Below are positions 40,174-47,988 of a stretch of DNA of 64,000 nucleotides, piece by piece. The notes under the pieces were generated by a model, which saw nothing but the letters and a program-made list of their open reading frames with translations, was not told the origin of the DNA and ran no database searches. The stretch comes from Salinicola endophyticus (GTDB lineage Bacteria; Pseudomonadota; Gammaproteobacteria; Pseudomonadales; Halomonadaceae): assembly GCF_040536835.1 (NCBI RefSeq), contig NZ_CP159578.1, positions 1,674,001-1,738,000 on the forward strand. Reading direction: 5' to 3'. The position numbers and the translations under genes are program-made. Each line of letters opens with the position of its first letter. Position 1 is the first letter of the stretch.

Positions 40174-41693
40174 TGGATACGCTGCACTACCTGTCGCTCG
40201 GCTTCGGCGTCGCGCTGCAGCCAGAGAATTTGATGTTCGCGCTGATGGGCTGCTTCATCGGCACCCTGATCGGCGCGCTGCCCGGGCTCGGCCCGGCCAA
40301 CGGCGTGGCGATTCTGATCCCGCTCGCCTTCACACTGGGGCTCAAGCCCGAGACCGCGCTGATCATGCTCACCGCGGTCTATGCTGGGGCGATGTACGGC
40401 GGGCGCATCTCGTCGATCCTGCTCAACATTCCCGGCGACGAGCCGGCGATGATGACCTGTCTCGACGGTTATCCGATGGCGCGCAAGGGCAAGGCTGCCG
40501 AGGCCCTGGCGATCTCCGCCATTGCCTCTTTCATGGGCAGTCTGATCGCCACCGTTGGCCTGATCTTGCTGGCGCCGCTGCTGGCACGCTTTGCGCTGAC
40601 CTTCGGCCCGGCGGAGTACTTCGCTCTGTTCGTGCTGGCCTTCGCCACCCTGGGCGGTATCACCGGCAAGAACCCGATGAAGACGCTGATGGCTGCGGCC
40701 ATCGGGTTGATCATCGCCACCGTGGGGATCGATCTCTCCACCGGCACTCAGCGCTACACCTTCAACGTGCTGGAGCTCTACGAAGGGGTCGACTTCATCA
40801 TCGCCATCGTGGGTCTGTTCGCGGTCTCCGAGTTGCTGTTCTTCATCGAGGAGAAGGCCGGCAAGGGGCGCGAGATGATCAAGATCAATCCGCTCAAGCT
40901 CAACTGGCGCGATATCACTTCGATCTTCCCGACCACCGTGCGCGGCGGGGTGCTGGGCTTCATCGCCGGGGTGCTGCCGGGCGCCGGGGCATCGCTGGGC
41001 AGCTTCATCACCTACACCCTGGAGAAGAAGATCCTGGGCAAGAAGGGCTACTTCGGCGAGGGCGATCCGCGCGGCGTGGCGGCGCCCGAGGCGGGCAACA
41101 ATGGCGCTTCCAGCGGTGCGCTGGTGCCCATGCTGACTCTGGGCGTGCCGGGTAGTGGCACCACCGCGGTGCTGCTGGCGATGCTGGTGTCGCTCAACAT
41201 CACCCCCGGGCCACTGATGTTCACCCAGAATGCTGACCTGGTGTGGGGTGTCATCGCTGCGCTGCTGGTGGGCAACTTCATGCTGCTGCTGCTCAACATT
41301 CCGCTGGTCGGGGTGTTCGTGAAGATCCTCTCGGTGCCGCCGATGTATTTGCTGCCGATCGTGACCATGGTCGCGTTCGTCGGCATCTACTCGATCAGCC
41401 ACTCGACCTTCGATCTCTACTTCATGATTGCCTTCGGCGTCGCCGGCTATATCCTGCGCAAGCTGGAGATTCCGCTGGTACCGGTGATCCTGGGGCTGCT
41501 GCTGGGGCCGGAGATGGAGAAGAACCTGCGTCATGCGATGCAGATCTCCGACGGCGACTGGTCGATCCTGTGGAGTAGCGGGCTGTCGATCGGGCTGTGG
41601 CTGGTGGCGATCATCGGGCTGCTGATGCCGGTGATCGTCGGGCCGATCCTGCGCAAGCGCATGCAGGCGGCCAAGGCCAAGATCGGCGACTGA
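40173..41693 (+). CDS. tctA: tripartite tricarboxylate transporter large membrane subunit TctA
   Basis: A 506-residue protein with about 12 membrane helices that forms the Na+/substrate transport path. Signature blocks: IGTLIGALPGLGPANGVAIL (about residues 28-47), YGGRISSILLNIPGDEPAMM (about 75-95) and GVLPGAGASLGSFITYTLEK (about 270-290), followed by GAASGALVPMLTLGVPGSG-like sequence (read here as SSGALVPMLTLGVPGSGTT). An open frame extends upstream to 40044 but lies inside tctB; the start at 40173 is coupled to tctB. Confidence 0.96.
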   Translation: MDTLHYLSLGFGVALQPENLMFALMGCFIGTLIGALPGLGPANGVAILIPLAFTLGLKPETALIMLTAVYAGAMYGGRISSILLNIPGDEPAMMTCLDGYPMARKGKAAEALAISAIASFMGSLIATVGLILLAPLLARFALTFGPAEYFALFVLAFATLGGITGKNPMKTLMAAAIGLIIATVGIDLSTGTQRYTFNVLELYEGVDFIIAIVGLFAVSELLFFIEEKAGKGREMIKINPLKLNWRDITSIFPTTVRGGVLGFIAGVLPGAGASLGSFITYTLEKKILGKKGYFGEGDPRGVAAPEAGNNGASSGALVPMLTLGVPGSGTTAVLLAMLVSLNITPGPLMFTQNADLVWGVIAALLVGNFMLLLLNIPLVGVFVKILSVPPMYLLPIVTMVAFVGIYSISHSTFDLYFMIAFGVAGYILRKLEIPLVPVILGLLLGPEMEKNLRHAMQISDGDWSILWSSGLSIGLWLVAIIGLLMPVIVGPILRKRMQAAKAKIGD

Positions 41694-41716
41694 CGCCGTT
41701 GGTGGTGCCTCTATCA

Positions 41717-41741
41717 CGCCCCGGTGCCGGTCACCGGGGCG
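41717..41741 (+). terminator. hairpin after tctA
   Basis: 9-bp stem CGCCCCGGT / ACCGGGGCG with a 7-base loop, 23 bases after the tctA stop. The following sequence (TTGTCGTTC) is only moderately T-rich, so this is a weak terminator candidate. Confidence 0.45.
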
Positions 41742-41950
41742 TTGTCGTTCAAGCGCGTGCAGAAAAAGGGATTCACGCGCATTGGTTGCCGCCGGCTCGA
41801 GACGCTGGTATAGTTTGCGCCGCTCGACAACATCTTGATGTACTTAAGGTTGTTGGTCAGCGGCAAGACGAGAGCCAAGCACTGCAAGCCGTAAGAGTCG
41901 ATTGGCAATCGTCTGCAACGATGATTGGTGATGAGACAATTCGATCGCGA

Positions 41951-41956
41951 TATGAT
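41951..41956 (+). promoter_or_regulatory. candidate -10 element for ffs
   Basis: TATGAT 34 bases before the mature 4.5S RNA end, leaving room for a short 5' leader to be removed by RNase P. The -35 is not clear. Confidence 0.35.
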
Positions 41957-41989
41957 CGATGTCGAAACAGCGCCGAGCATCGCGTTTAT

Positions 41990-42102
41990 GGTGGCCCTTG
42001 CCGGTCCTCCCGCAACGCTAAACCGCAAACCCCGCCAGGCCCGGAAGGGAGCAACGGTAGTGGTGGCCGCGTGTGCCGGGATGTGGCTGGTCGGGGCCGC
42101 CT
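41990..42102 (+). ncRNA. ffs: 4.5S signal recognition particle RNA
   Basis: The apical hairpin AGGCCCGGAAGGGAGCAAC is the conserved Ffh-binding part of bacterial SRP RNA (GGAA tetraloop and asymmetric loops). Flanking blocks TCCTCCCGCAACGCT (5' arm) and GTGTGCCGGGATGTGGCTGG (3' arm) match E. coli ffs, and the ends GGTGGCCC / GGGGCCGCC pair. About 113 nt, as in E. coli (114). The ffs-dnaX order is also that of pseudomonads. Exact ends are set from pairing. Confidence 0.95.
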
Positions 42103-42107
42103 CCATT

Positions 42108-42157
42108 TCTAGGCTTTGTGCTATCCGGCCTGTCTAGGCTTTGTGCTATCCGGCCTG
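42108..42157 (+). repeat. perfect 25-bp tandem duplication just after ffs
   Basis: Two identical 25-bp units at 42108-42132 and 42133-42157, beginning TCTAGGCTTTGTGCTATCC. The first begins six bases after the predicted end of 4.5S RNA. Confidence 0.9.
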
Positions 42158-42369
42158 CGTCCTGCTGGCCCGCGTCTTCTCGCTCCTACCGTTTTAGCCT
42201 CTGTTCTCTCCGCATCGTTTCTGCCAAGCCGCTCGCTAACCGTATGTGTGTTCTGCGCGCCTGTCGTTCGACCATTGGTGTCTATGGGGCGGTCGCGCCG
42301 GTGCGGCGTCTGGCCGGTGAGCCGATGCTCGTTGGGGCAGCGGTTGCCTCGTCACCCTTCGTTCGATCC

Positions 42370-42378
42370 TGCTAGAAT
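42370..42378 (+). promoter_or_regulatory. candidate extended -10 promoter of dnaX
   Basis: TGCTAGAAT (TG-N-TAGAAT) followed by GGCGCGATC, about 100 bases before the dnaX ATG. Confidence 0.45.
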
Positions 42379-42480
42379 GGCGCGATCATCGCCGCTCCCC
42401 GAAGCTGGCCGCGCCACTGTCCGGCGTGGCCGGGCCACCCGGGAGAGGGTGTCGCCCAGCCCCAAGGAATTCCGCGTCGC

Positions 42481-44847
42481 ATGAGTTATCAGGTATTGGC
42501 CCGTAAATGGCGTCCTCGCACCTTCCACGAGCTGGTCGGGCAGGAACATGTCAGTCGGGCTCTGGTCAACGCACTCGACCAGGGGCGGCTGCACCACGCC
42601 TATCTATTCACCGGGACACGCGGGGTCGGCAAGACGACCCTGGCGCGGATTCTCGCCAAGTGTCTCAACTGCGAGCAGGGCGTGGGGTCGAAGCCCTGCG
42701 GCGTCTGCCAGACCTGTCGCGATATCGACGATGGCCGCTTCGTCGATCTGATCGAGGTCGATGCCGCTTCGCGGACCAAGGTCGAGGATACCCGCGAGCT
42801 GCTCGACAACGTCCAGTACGCGCCGACCCAGGGGCGCTTCAAGGTCTACCTGATCGACGAAGTGCACATGCTCTCTACCCACAGTTTCAACGCCCTGTTG
42901 AAAACGCTGGAAGAGCCACCGCCGCATGTGAAGTTTCTGCTCGCCACCACCGATCCGCAGAAGCTGCCGGTCACGGTGCTGTCGCGCTGTCTGCAGTTCA
43001 CGCTCAAGAACATGCCGCCGGAGCGAGTGGTCGAGCATCTGACCCGGGTGCTCGAGGCGGAGCGGGTAGCGTTCGAGCCGCCGGCGCTGTGGCTGCTGGG
43101 TAAAGCCGCCGACGGTTCGATGCGCGATGCCATGAGTCTTACCGATCAGGCGATCGCCTTCGGCCAGGGCGAGATCCGGCGCGACGACGTCGCGGCGATG
43201 CTGGGGACGCTCGATCACGCGCATCTGCTGGCGCTGGCCGAAGCGCTGGCCGAGGTGGACGCCGAGCGGCTCTTGGCCGAAGTCGCCGCGCTGGCCGAGC
43301 AGGGGCCCGACTTCGCCGGGATTCTCGACGAGATCGCCGGGTTGATGCACCGCCTCGCCATCGCCCAGATGGTGCCCAGCGCCCTCGACAACGGCCACGG
43401 TGATCGTGATCAGCTGCTGGCACTGGCCTCGCGCTTCACCGCCGAAGACGTCCAGCTCTATTACCAGATCGCACTGCAGGGGCGCGGCGATATCGATAGC
43501 GCACCGGATACTCGCACCGCCCTGGAGATGACCCTGCTGCGCATGCTGGCCTTCCGCCCCCAGGGGGTGCCGACGCCGCCGCAGACTGATCTGCCGCTGC
43601 GCGGCGAGCAGCCGACACGGGCATCGAGCGCGCCCGCTGATGCGCAGCCGGCTGCGGTACCCTCGGCGTCGAGCGCCGATTCAGCCGGTCCAGCTCAGAG
43701 CGTCGTGTCAGCGGCTCCCGCCCCCCAGGCGCAGACGCCGGCAGCCGCCGAGACCGCCGCCGCGGCGCCCCAGCAGGCTCCGGTAGCGGACGCGCCGCCC
43801 TGGGGGGAAGCATCAGCACCGACCGCTGCGCACCCGGCGCAGGCGCCGGCTTCTGCCGAGCCCGCCGCGGCGCCCCAGCAGGCTCCGGTGACGGACACGC
43901 CGCCTTGGGCGGTCGAATCCACGCCGGCTGCTGCGCCGTCGGGCGTAGACTCCTCGCCCCCGACGCCGGGCGTGGAGTCAGCGCCCGAGACATCCGTGTC
44001 GCCGCCCTCGGGCGCTGCGTCTGGCATGCAGGCAGCGCCGACTGCCGAGCCCGCCGCGGCGGCGCCTCAGCAAGCGCCGGCGGCGGATACACCGCCCTGG
44101 GCGGTCGACTCAGCGCCATCCGCTGCGCCATCCGCCGTCGATTCAGCGGCCCCGGTAGCGGCCGACGCTTCGGCGGCCCCGACCCCGACCGCTGGGGGGC
44201 AGCAGCCGATGCCGCCGGCCGCGCACGAGCCCGAAGCGCCAGTTGCCGCAGCGGCCGAATCCCTAGATGGCGCCTGGGACGCCGATCCCGGCTTCGACGA
44301 TGCCGATCTGGCCCAGGACCAGGCCGCCGCCGAAGCGGCCTATGCCGACTGGCAGTCCGCGGCGGCACCCGCTGCACCGGCGGCGCAAGAGGTCGACGAC
44401 GAGAGCCTGTCGGCCAGCGCCGCGGCGCCCATGGCACCTGCGGCGGCGGGTGAGCATCTGACCCACGCGGCCTGGCTCGAGCGATTCGATGCGCTGGAGA
44501 TCGGCGGTCTGACGCGTAATCTCGCCGCCCACTGCGTGGTGACCCAGGACGATGGCCAGACCCTGGCGCTGACGCTCGATCCCGGGCAGTCGGCGATCCT
44601 TTCCGAGATGCACGTCGAGCGCATCACCAAGGCGCTCGCGGCGCAGGGTTTCTCGCGGCGCGTGGCGATCGAGGTGGGCCCGCTCGACGGTCGCCTGGAG
44701 ACCGCCCGTGACAAGCGCGACCGTGAAGCGCGTGAGCGTCACGCGCAGGCCGTTGAAGCGCTGCGCGGTGACCCGCACGTTCAGGAGCTGGAGTCGCGCT
44801 TCGGTGCCCGTCTGCTGGAAGAGAGCGTGACCAGCGACCGCGCCTGA
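42481..44847 (+). CDS. dnaX: DNA polymerase III subunit tau/gamma
   Basis: Clamp-loader ATPase and replisome organiser. The 788-residue product has Walker A GTRGVGKT (45-52), the zinc module Cys64/73/76/79, Walker B LIDEVHM (125-131) and an SRC sensor. The C-terminal tau part (about 655-788: TPAAWLERF-like HAAWLERFDALEIGG onward) binds the polymerase alpha subunit. Between about 365 and 655 lies a long Ala/Pro/Ser-rich linker containing three copies of an APQQAPV-DxPPWxxxS unit. I saw no A-rich slippery heptamer like that of E. coli, so a gamma form by frameshifting is not supported. Confidence 0.96.
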   Translation: MSYQVLARKWRPRTFHELVGQEHVSRALVNALDQGRLHHAYLFTGTRGVGKTTLARILAKCLNCEQGVGSKPCGVCQTCRDIDDGRFVDLIEVDAASRTKVEDTRELLDNVQYAPTQGRFKVYLIDEVHMLSTHSFNALLKTLEEPPPHVKFLLATTDPQKLPVTVLSRCLQFTLKNMPPERVVEHLTRVLEAERVAFEPPALWLLGKAADGSMRDAMSLTDQAIAFGQGEIRRDDVAAMLGTLDHAHLLALAEALAEVDAERLLAEVAALAEQGPDFAGILDEIAGLMHRLAIAQMVPSALDNGHGDRDQLLALASRFTAEDVQLYYQIALQGRGDIDSAPDTRTALEMTLLRMLAFRPQGVPTPPQTDLPLRGEQPTRASSAPADAQPAAVPSASSADSAGPAQSVVSAAPAPQAQTPAAAETAAAAPQQAPVADAPPWGEASAPTAAHPAQAPASAEPAAAPQQAPVTDTPPWAVESTPAAAPSGVDSSPPTPGVESAPETSVSPPSGAASGMQAAPTAEPAAAAPQQAPAADTPPWAVDSAPSAAPSAVDSAAPVAADASAAPTPTAGGQQPMPPAAHEPEAPVAAAAESLDGAWDADPGFDDADLAQDQAAAEAAYADWQSAAAPAAPAAQEVDDESLSASAAAPMAPAAAGEHLTHAAWLERFDALEIGGLTRNLAAHCVVTQDDGQTLALTLDPGQSAILSEMHVERITKALAAQGFSRRVAIEVGPLDGRLETARDKRDREARERHAQAVEALRGDPHVQELESRFGARLLEESVTSDRA

Positions 44848-44940
44848 CCTCTTGACCGACCACGGTCGCGGGCGTAGTTGCCGGTGAAGCCCGACATTTT
44901 CCGTTTCAATCGATTCAATCGTCGTTCCAAGGAGTGCGAG

Positions 44941-45267
44941 ATGTTCAAAGGTGGCATGGGCAACCTGATGAAGCAGGCCCAGGAAATGCAGGAAAAGATG
45001 CAGAAGGTGCAGGAAGAGATCGCTCAGATGGAAGTCTCGGGCGAAGCTGGCGCCGGCATGATCAAGGTCACCATGAATGGTCGGCATGACGTCAGCCGGG
45101 TCGAGATCGACCCCTCGCTGATGCAGGAGGACAAGGAGCTGCTCGAGGACCTGCTCGCCGCCGCGGTCAATGACGCCTCGCGCAAGGTGGAGAGCCAATC
45201 CAAGTCGCGCATGGAAGAGGTCTCTTCCGGCCTCAATCTGCCGCCGGGCATGAAGCTGCCGTTCTGA
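44941..45267 (+). CDS. ybaB: YbaB/EbfC nucleoid-associated protein
   Basis: A 108-residue dimeric DNA-binding protein, starting [20 protein letters not shown]. Helix-beta-helix fold, Met-rich, ending [15 protein letters not shown] is seven bases before ATG 44941; an upstream in-frame GTG at 44878 lacks such a site. It lies between dnaX and recR as in most gammaproteobacteria, with a TGATG overlap to recR. Confidence 0.96.
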   Translation: MFKGGMGNLMKQAQEMQEKMQKVQEEIAQMEVSGEAGAGMIKVTMNGRHDVSRVEIDPSLMQEDKELLEDLLAAAVNDASRKVESQSKSRMEEVSSGLNLPPGMKLPF

Positions 45268-45872
45268 TGAGCTTTTCGCCGCTGGTCGAACAGCTGCTGG
45301 AGAGCCTGCGCGTGCTGCCTGGCGTCGGGCCCAAGACTGCCCAGCGCATGGCGCTGCATCTGCTCGAACGCGACCGTGAGGGCGGCCGTCGGCTGGCCGA
45401 AGCCCTGGTGGAAGCCGTGGAGTCGGTCGGCTACTGCGAGCGCTGCCGTACCCTGACCGAGGAGACGCTGTGCGGCGTGTGCCAGGACGCACGACGCGAC
45501 GCGCGGCTGCTGTGCGTGGTCGAATCGCCGGCCGATATGCTGGCGATCGAACAGGCCGGCGGCTATCGCGGCCAGTACTTCGTGCTGCATGGCCATCTCT
45601 CGCCGCTCGACGGCATCGGTCCCGACGATATCGGACTCGATCAGCTGGAAGCGCGGCTGGCGGCAGAGACGGTCGACGAGGTGATCCTCGCCACCAACCC
45701 TACGGTCGAGGGTGAGGCAACCGCGCACTATATCGCCGAACATCTGGTCGGTCAGGCGGCCAAGCTCTCGCGCCTGGCTTACGGTGTACCCATGGGGGGA
45801 GAGCTCGAGTATGTCGATGGCGGCACGCTGAGTCGCGCCTTCCTCGGGCGCCAGCCCTTCGCCCGCGAGTGA
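45267..45872 (+). CDS. recR: recombination mediator protein RecR
   Basis: Works with RecFO to load RecA at gaps. The 201-residue product has an N-terminal helix-hairpin-helix ([20 protein letters not shown]), a four-Cys zinc finger (YCERC...CGVCQDARR region, about residues 57-72) and a Toprim domain ([28 protein letters not shown]). Coupled to ybaB by overlap. Confidence 0.96.
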   Translation: MSFSPLVEQLLESLRVLPGVGPKTAQRMALHLLERDREGGRRLAEALVEAVESVGYCERCRTLTEETLCGVCQDARRDARLLCVVESPADMLAIEQAGGYRGQYFVLHGHLSPLDGIGPDDIGLDQLEARLAAETVDEVILATNPTVEGEATAHYIAEHLVGQAAKLSRLAYGVPMGGELEYVDGGTLSRAFLGRQPFARE

Positions 45873-46011
45873 CTCGCATCCTGCGCGACCCGTCTGCCGT
45901 TGCTGCCATGATGGTGGCGGGGTTTCGCCTCACGCCGCACCTTGCACCATCAAGCGTTTTCCAACGTGACGCGGCCATGGCCGTGACGCGCTCAACCATG
46001 AAAGAGTTCGA

Positions 46012-47139
46012 ATGACTGTCGACACGCCCATTGAATGGATCGATACGCCGGCGGGCCTCGCTGCCGCCTGTGCCGCCCTGGCCGACGCCGAGGTGCTGGC
46101 GCTGGACACGGAGTTCTTCCGTGAGACCAGCTTCTACCCGGTGCCGGCGCTGGTGCAGCTCAGCGCCGGCGAGCGTATCTATCTCATCGACCCCCAGGCG
46201 GTGGCGGCGGACGCTGCGTTGCGCGCGCTGCTCGCCGGCGGTGCGCCCAAACTGATCCACGCTTGCAGCGAGGATCTCGAGGTGCTCGCGCTGTGGGCCG
46301 GAGTCGAGATCGCACCGCTCATCGACACCCAGGTCGCCGAGTCGCTGCTGGGCGAGTCGGCGGCGATCGGTTATCGCGGGCTGGTACAGGCGCGCTGTGG
46401 GGTCGATCTGCCCAAGGAGGAGACCCGCTCCAACTGGCTCGAGCGTCCGCTGAGTGCGGCGCAGCTCGATTACGCGGCGCTCGACGTCTACTTCCTGCCC
46501 GAGATCTGGGCCCAGCAGCGCCAGGCACTGGAAGCGCAGGGGCGGCTTGCGTGGCTGTACGAGGAGTGTGCCGCGCTCGGCGCCGGACGCGACGTCAATG
46601 CCGGCGAGCGCTGGTATCTGCGCCAGCGTCAGCTGTGGCGGTTGACGCCGCGTCAGGTCGAGGCCTACCGCCTGCTGACCCGCTGGCGCGAGGCCGAGGT
46701 GCGGCGTCGCGACTCCCCGCGCGGCTGGCTGGCCAAGGATGGGTTGCTGCTGGCGATCGCCGAGTCGATGCCCGCCAACCGATTTGAGCTGGCGGCGGTC
46801 GACGGCGTGACGCCGGCGCTGGTCAAGCGCGAAGGAGATACGCTGCTGGACCTGATCAAGCAGGCGCAGCACGCCGACGAGGCCGCGCTGCCGACACCGC
46901 CGCCGGTGCCCACTGCACCGGCCTTCAAGCGGCGCATGAAAGCGCTCAAGCAGGTGGTCGGCGAGCGTGCCGCGGCGCTGGGGCTGGCGCCGGAGCGGCT
47001 CTCCAGCCGCGCCGAGATGGAGACGATCGCGGCGGCGCACCTCGGCGGGCAGGCGCTGCCGCTGCCCGGTGGCTGGCGCGGCGAGTGCCTGGCGGCGTCC
47101 TGGCGCGCCGCCCTCGACGCGCTGGAGGGGACGGCATGA
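46012..47139 (+). CDS. rnd: ribonuclease D
   Basis: A 3'-to-5' exoribonuclease for tRNA maturation. The 375-residue product has the DEDD exonuclease motifs (LDTEFFRE with Asp32 and Glu34; HACSEDLEVL; YAALDVYFLP) and one or two HRDC domains in the C-terminal half. The 139-base spacer after recR allows its own promoter. Its stop overlaps the ycgL start (ATGA). Confidence 0.95.
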   Translation: MTVDTPIEWIDTPAGLAAACAALADAEVLALDTEFFRETSFYPVPALVQLSAGERIYLIDPQAVAADAALRALLAGGAPKLIHACSEDLEVLALWAGVEIAPLIDTQVAESLLGESAAIGYRGLVQARCGVDLPKEETRSNWLERPLSAAQLDYAALDVYFLPEIWAQQRQALEAQGRLAWLYEECAALGAGRDVNAGERWYLRQRQLWRLTPRQVEAYRLLTRWREAEVRRRDSPRGWLAKDGLLLAIAESMPANRFELAAVDGVTPALVKREGDTLLDLIKQAQHADEAALPTPPPVPTAPAFKRRMKALKQVVGERAAALGLAPERLSSRAEMETIAAAHLGGQALPLPGGWRGECLAASWRAALDALEGTA

Positions 47140-47447
47140 GCGGCAGCGAGCAGCGCCTGCTGTGCGAAGTGGTCAAGAGCCCGCGTCTCGATGAGATGTA
47201 TCTCTATCTCGACAAGGCGCGGGGCATGGCGGCGGTGCCGGAGGCGCTGCGCGAGCGCTTCGGCCGTCCGATTCCGGTGATGACGCTATTACTACGTGCC
47301 GAGCGGCCGCTGGCCAGGGTCGATGTGCATCAGGTGATGGCGGCGATCCGCGCCCAGGGTTTCTATCTGCAGATGCCGCCGGCCAAGGAGGGCTATCTGC
47401 TCGATCTGTTCACCCCGCGCGACACCGACGAGACGCCCCATGCGTGA
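47136..47447 (+). CDS. ycgL: YcgL domain protein
   Basis: A 103-residue protein of the YcgL family (cytoplasmic, unknown function), with the typical start CEVVKSPRLDEMYLYLDKAR and GFYLQMPP near the C terminus. Start overlaps the rnd stop (ATGA); its end overlaps ycgN by eight bases. The rnd-ycgL-ycgN order is also seen in other gammaproteobacteria. Confidence 0.92.
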   Translation: MSGSEQRLLCEVVKSPRLDEMYLYLDKARGMAAVPEALRERFGRPIPVMTLLLRAERPLARVDVHQVMAAIRAQGFYLQMPPAKEGYLLDLFTPRDTDETPHA

Positions 47448-47889
47448 GCGATTCTGGGAGCGGTTCACGCTCGAGGAGCTGACCCCGCAGGAGTGGGAGG
47501 CACTGTGCGACGGCTGCGGCAAGTGCTGTCTGGTCAAGATGGAGCACCCGGAGAGTGGCGACGTGGCCACGCTCAATGTCGCCTGTCGCCTGCTCGATAT
47601 CGACAGCTGCCGCTGCGGCGACTACGCCCACCGCTTCGAGCGGGTGCCGGAGTGCACTCAGCTCAGTCTGGCCAATCTCGACGAGTTTCACTGGCTGCCG
47701 CACAGCTGCGCTTATCGCCGCCTGTCCGAAGGACGCAAGCTGGCCAGCTGGCATCCGCTGCGCAGCGGCAGCGATCGGCGCATGCACGATCGCGGCATGA
47801 GCGTACGCCACTTCGCGGTCAGTGAGCGCGAGGTCGACGAGGTGGACTACGAAGCGCATATCATCGATATCCTGCCGCTGCGCGACTGA
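47440..47889 (+). CDS. ycgN: YcgN/UPF0260 family cysteine-cluster protein
   Basis: A 149-residue protein with the cysteine cluster CDGCGKCC (Cys23, 26, 29, 30) of the YkgJ/CxxCxxCC superfamily, plus further Cys at CRCGDYAHR and CAYRR, suggesting metal binding. Starts inside ycgL. Biochemical role not established. Confidence 0.93.
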   Translation: MRERFWERFTLEELTPQEWEALCDGCGKCCLVKMEHPESGDVATLNVACRLLDIDSCRCGDYAHRFERVPECTQLSLANLDEFHWLPHSCAYRRLSEGRKLASWHPLRSGSDRRMHDRGMSVRHFAVSEREVDEVDYEAHIIDILPLRD

Positions 47890-47955
47890 CCCCCATCTTT
47901 TTTGCCCGCCTGCTCGTCAGCGGACCGGTCATCGTGGCCACCGACTGACGCTCGC

Positions 47956-47982
47956 TGCGGCCGGCCCAGGTCGCCGGCCGCA
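47956..47982. terminator. hairpin between convergent ycgN and oligopeptidase B genes
   Basis: Perfect 10-bp stem TGCGGCCGGC / GCCGGCCGCA with a 7-base loop, 66 bases after ycgN and 6 bases before the end of the opposite gene. No strong T-run; weak terminator on either strand. Confidence 0.4.
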
Positions 47983-47988
47983 CACGTC

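Larger units (their letters stand above)
41694..42480 (+). other. 787-bp non-coding region between tctA and dnaX
   Basis: Contains the tctA hairpin, the 4.5S RNA gene at about 41990-42102 with a TATGAT upstream, a 25-bp perfect tandem duplication, and a candidate dnaX promoter. The segments 41742-41940 and 42158-42360 show no gene or repeat that I can support. Confidence 0.7.
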
